Part shown: one piece after another, positions 4,748 through 7,564 of the stretch
Layout: the number at the start of each line of letters is the position of its first letter
Position numbering within the stretch: the first letter of the stretch is position 1
Assembly (NCBI GenBank): GCA_946621895.1
Contig: CAMOOZ010000230.1
Location: 1 to 7,564 of the forward strand
Source of the DNA: an uncultured Lachnospiraceae bacterium
GTDB taxonomy: Bacteria > Bacillota_A > Clostridia > Lachnospirales > Lachnospiraceae
Reading direction: 5' to 3'
DNA length: 7,564 nucleotides
Notes under the pieces: model-generated
Database searches by the model: none
Told to the model about the DNA's origin: nothing
What the model saw: only the letters and a program-made list of their open reading frames with translations
Made by a program: the position numbers and the translations under genes

Positions 4748-6919
4748 TCATTCAGACAGCAGCGCTGCCAGGGAATCTGTTTTGATGGTGAGATTCGCTC
4801 CTGCCTCCGCAGGGATGATAAAGGATTGATCCGTCATCTCGGCCGTGAGTTCCTCTTCGGTTATAGGCATCCAGCCCGCATCGTTATAGGTAAAGTAGAG
4901 GACATCCCCATCCTCATTGGTAAAGGTGATCACGGCAAGATAGGTGTCGGGCGGGAGAGTCGCGCAGACGACGCCGGTGTACGCATCGGGCCAGGTGGCG
5001 GTTTCCCCCCCGTCGCTGCCGACAAAGCTGGTGGACATCGTGTAATTCTGCATCAGCTCCTCGGCATAGGGCATCTGATACTGGATCATCGCAAGGCCCT
5101 CGGGAGCCTCCTGCGGCGGAGCGCTAAACCCGATGCCCACCTGATCGATCGCGCCGTTCAGGGTCGGAATATGATCGGTAAAGCCGGCCTGCTCCATGCA
5201 CCAGGGCAGCAGCTCGGTCATCTGGCCGTAGTTTGTCCTGGGGGTCATAGCCAGCGCCACATTCATCCAGAAATACTGCTGATCGGCGATATCCATGCCG
5301 CTCTCATGCAAAAGCCAGGCGATCCGGTTTAACAGAGAGGAATTCGTATGGACGCCGCCGTTGTCATTATTTCCGTCCGGCACAGAGGCATTGGGCACAT
5401 AATACTGGTCCCAGACAAAGCCGGGCTGCCCGTAAAGATTCGGTTCGCTCATGGAGCGAAGGGTCATCAGCCCGTTTTCCTGGATCAGCCAGGTCTGATC
5501 CTCGGTGGCCTCGCAATAGGCCTCGATCAGGTTTCCCATGATATCGCTCATGCCCTCGTTGATCGCGCCGTAGTCGTTTTCATAGAGGTTATTGGACATT
5601 GTGGTGGAGGTGAGGCAGTGGGTATACTCATGCGCTATGATGTCCATGCATTCTCCGTCCGGCTCCTCCCGGTTGAAGGAAAATACCTGGAAGCCCTTCT
5701 GTCTTCCGGAGTAACAGGCGTTGAGGACCGGCTCGCCGTCCTCATCCACCCAGTCCATCAAAATCAGTGAAGGAGTGTCAAAGCCATCGGGACCTGTCCA
5801 GCCGCAGTCCTTATAAAAATCATAGACCTGGAGGAAGGTGTTGTAGATGATCAGCTCATTATCCGCAAAGCTCCCGTCCATGGCGCTGCGCACGGTCAGC
5901 GTGTCATTAAATTCAAAATCCGCGTAGTCCGCCACCAGCACATGACGCTCCATATCCCCCAGCAGCATCTCGCCGGTTTCCGTATTGACCATCACGGGCA
6001 CCTCCAGCTCCAGGCTGTTGCCGTTATGATCCTTCACCGTTCCGCTCCAGACATCGGGCTCCATGCCGTCATAGACGAAGGCGGTATAGTCGCCGGTGGC
6101 CGCATCCGCGCTGTCCGGCTCCGCCACGGGCATGTAATAGAGGTAATTACCCGCCTGGTCCACATAGTGCACCAGGTAGGCCATATCGTATTCCGGGAAG
6201 ATATTATTCGTGAACACCGCCCAGGCATAGAAGAAATTGCTGTCGGAGGGGCCCCATTCCTCTTCCACCGGAAGCATGGTCTGGAAGGTGGCGTCCGGAA
6301 CGACCCTGAGGTTTTTCCCCGGGAACTGTTTTTTTACGATCTCCTCGGCCTCTCCGGCTTCGATCGCCCATTCCTCGATCTGCCCGCTGCCAAGGCCGGG
6401 AGTTAAGGAGCTCACCCCCCCCGTCGCTTTGCCGTTCTTCGTGATGAGCTTCACCGTGGAGCCGTAAACACTCACATCCCCCTCGGTCTGATGGAAGGTA
6501 TAATACACGCTTTCCTCGGTGGGGATCTCCATCTCCGGCTCAAGTCCTGTTTCCTCGCCGCCGCCTAATAGCTTCAGCACATACTGGATCGCGTCATAGG
6601 CGCCAGACTGATCGTTCACCTCTCCCGGATAGAAGTCTCCGCCGATAAAGGTCAGGACACCGTCCTCTTCATAGAGGGTGAGGCCTTCAGGCAGCTCGGA
6701 GACACTGGCAAGGGGCGCAAGGCCCTGCTCCTCCTCCGCATTTTCCTCTCCCGCTGCGGCCTCCTCCGCGGCAGGCTGCTCCGCTTCGGCGGCGCTTGTT
6801 TCCTGTCCGGCGGCGGGCGCTTCGGCAGGAGCGGCCGGGGCCGGCGCGCCGCCTCCGCAGGCGCTCAGCGTCAGTGCCGCGGCAAGCGCAAGTGAAACAA
6901 GCTTCTCTTTTTTCATCAT
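4748..6919 (-). CDS. M4 (thermolysin-family) metallopeptidase, surface lipoprotein
   Basis: A 723-residue zinc endopeptidase, probably anchored on the outer membrane face. The N-terminus is a lipoprotein signal (MMKKEK, hydrophobic core, lipobox LSAC with C21), then an Ala/Glu/Pro-rich spacer (24-66). An FTP-type propeptide follows (about 78-175, with VYGSTVKLITKNGKATGG), then a PepSY-like inhibitory domain (about 183-265). The catalytic domain (about 345-600) keeps all key M4 residues: zinc motif H430-E-Y-T-H434, third ligand E455 in GAINEGMSD, and the transition-state histidine H524 in DNGGVHTNSSLLNR. A C-terminal region of about 120 residues (604-723) is extra to the catalytic core and unassigned. 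AGGGGAGG precedes two adjacent ATGs, with only two bases to the first (6919) but five to the second (6916), so the true start may be 6916. It lies nine bases after glgA, and a terminator follows it. The substrate is unknown. Confidence 0.95.
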   Translation of the reverse strand: MMKKEKLVSLALAAALTLSACGGGAPAPAAPAEAPAAGQETSAAEAEQPAAEEAAAGEENAEEEQGLAPLASVSELPEGLTLYEEDGVLTFIGGDFYPGEVNDQSGAYDAIQYVLKLLGGGEETGLEPEMEIPTEESVYYTFHQTEGDVSVYGSTVKLITKNGKATGGVSSLTPGLGSGQIEEWAIEAGEAEEIVKKQFPGKNLRVVPDATFQTMLPVEEEWGPSDSNFFYAWAVFTNNIFPEYDMAYLVHYVDQAGNYLYYMPVAEPDSADAATGDYTAFVYDGMEPDVWSGTVKDHNGNSLELEVPVMVNTETGEMLLGDMERHVLVADYADFEFNDTLTVRSAMDGSFADNELIIYNTFLQVYDFYKDCGWTGPDGFDTPSLILMDWVDEDGEPVLNACYSGRQKGFQVFSFNREEPDGECMDIIAHEYTHCLTSTTMSNNLYENDYGAINEGMSDIMGNLIEAYCEATEDQTWLIQENGLMTLRSMSEPNLYGQPGFVWDQYYVPNASVPDGNNDNGGVHTNSSLLNRIAWLLHESGMDIADQQYFWMNVALAMTPRTNYGQMTELLPWCMEQAGFTDHIPTLNGAIDQVGIGFSAPPQEAPEGLAMIQYQMPYAEELMQNYTMSTSFVGSDGGETATWPDAYTGVVCATLPPDTYLAVITFTNEDGDVLYFTYNDAGWMPITEEELTAEMTDQSFIIPAEAGANLTIKTDSLAALLSE

Positions 6920-6931
6920 TTCCTCCCCTTA
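6920..6931 (-). promoter_or_regulatory. Strong ribosome binding site overlapping the glgA stop codon
   Basis: On the minus strand the junction reads TAAGGGGAGGAA then ATGATG. The Shine-Dalgarno core GGGGAGG abuts the glgA TAA, so ribosomes finishing glgA end on the metallopeptidase initiation site. This favours co-expression. Spacing favours the second of the two ATGs. Confidence 0.75.
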
Positions 6932-7564
6932 CGGCACCAGCCAGTCGTACATTTCCTGATACTTATTTGCCGACACCTGCCAGGAATAGTCCGCCATCAT
7001 CGCGTTGTCCACGATCTTGTTCCATTCCCGCCTGTGGTCGTAATAGACTCTTTCCGCATAGCGGATCGTGCCCAGCATTTCATGGGCGTTATAGTTTACA
7101 AAGGAAAAGCCCGTTCCCTCGCCGGTGAACTCATTGTACGGGATCACCGTGTCCTTGAGGCCGCCCGTTTCCCGGACGATGGGCACGGTGCCGTAGTGCA
7201 GGCTCATCAGCTGGGAAAGGCCGCAGGGTTCAAAGAGCGAGGGCATTAAAAACGCGTCCGAGGAGGCGTAGATCTTATGGGAAAGCTCCTCGGAATAATA
7301 GATATTGGCGGAGATCTTGCCATGGAACTTCCAGTCGAAATGCCGGAACATGTTCTCATAGCGCTCCTCGCCCGTTCCCAGCACCACCACCTGAACGGAA
7401 TCCACGGAAAGCAGCTCGTCCATGATATAGGCGATCAGATCAAATCCCTTCTGGTCCGTCAGACGGGACACGATCCCCAGCATCATCATCTTATCGTTTT
7501 CCTCAAGGGAAAGCTCTTTCTGCAGGGCCCGTTTGTTTTTCACCTTTTCCTTGCGGAAATTGTC
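6929..7564 (-). CDS. glgA: Glycogen synthase (ADP-glucose, GT5), C-terminal part
   Basis: The frame is open through the right edge, so only the last 211 or so residues of a protein usually near 480 are present; the true start lies outside the window. The family's C-terminal Rossmann domain is clear: GIVSRLTDQKGFDLIAYI, with the Arg and Lys that contact ADP-glucose phosphates, then VVLGTGEERYE, IYASSDAFLMPSLFEPCGLSQLMSLHYGTVPIVRETGG (with the catalytic-site Glu in FEPCGL), then LKDTV, GTGFSF and the terminal DYSW block. The enzyme extends alpha-1,4-glucan chains from ADP-glucose in the cytoplasm for glycogen storage. A GTG codon at 7543 is internal, because KNKRALQKEL continues a coding stretch that begins further upstream. 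It is co-directional with, and nine bases from, the metallopeptidase gene. Confidence 0.96.
   Translation of the reverse strand, partial: DNFRKEKVKNKRALQKELSLEENDKMMMLGIVSRLTDQKGFDLIAYIMDELLSVDSVQVVVLGTGEERYENMFRHFDWKFHGKISANIYYSEELSHKIYASSDAFLMPSLFEPCGLSQLMSLHYGTVPIVRETGGLKDTVIPYNEFTGEGTGFSFVNYNAHEMLGTIRYAERVYYDHRREWNKIVDNAMMADYSWQVSANKYQEMYDWLVP

Noticed and set aside
4679..5332. A plus-strand frame starting MKKGLSTLSKQ
   Set aside because: Its first codons lie over the terminator hairpin and the rest is antisense to the metallopeptidase. There is no ribosome site and no recognisable domain.
7543..7543. GTG at 7543 as the start of a short glycosyltransferase gene
   Set aside because: The frame stays open to the window edge with family-like sequence upstream, and only the C-terminal domain of GlgA would be encoded. 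It is a gene cut by the window, not a short gene.

Overview
The window reads almost entirely on the minus strand and looks like a chromosomal segment from a moderately high-GC Clostridia/Lachnospiraceae-type gut Firmicute. That placement is inferred from strong GGAGG-type ribosome binding sites, a thermolysin-like lipoprotein with a CGGG lipobox context, a bacterial GlgA, and a DUF4143 remnant. No rRNA or other phylogenetic marker is present to prove it.

In transcription order (right to left on the given strand): (i) positions 7564-6929 hold the C-terminal ~44% of glycogen synthase GlgA, which runs off the window. (ii) Nine bases later comes a 723-residue M4 (thermolysin-family) metallopeptidase lipoprotein, 6919-4748, whose ribosome binding site overlaps the glgA stop codon. 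This unit closes at a strong intrinsic terminator (4714-4682). (iii) An AT-richer island (about 4020-4740) follows. It contains a long hairpin (4628-4670) and a 163-codon remnant of a DUF4143 ATPase (4622-4131). (iv) A near-perfect GC-rich hairpin (4049-4079) has a loop that is exactly a TATAAT -10 box. (v) From this promoter a tightly packed four-gene operon runs to the left edge: a DegT-type sugar aminotransferase, an FdtA/WxcM-like 3,4-ketoisomerase, a GtrB/DPM-like polyprenyl-phosphate glycosyltransferase, and a multispanning GT-C-like membrane protein cut by the window edge. Junctions are TAA|ATG, ATGA and ATGA.

The four-gene operon is the most interesting part. Together the genes fit a route from a nucleotide 4-keto-6-deoxy sugar, through ketoisomerisation and amination at C3, to a lipid-linked sugar and finally to an extracytoplasmic acceptor. 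Two of the enzymes lack a hallmark family residue. The isomerase has H-S-N instead of the H-x-H pair, and the glycosyltransferase has K-Q-A-D-L-Q-E instead of D-A-D-L-Q-D. The sugar chemistry may therefore differ from the textbook Fuc3N/Qui3N pathway. The two gaps without a gene (3990-4130 and 4623-4747) are both shorter than 150 bases and hold the regulatory and repeat structures listed.
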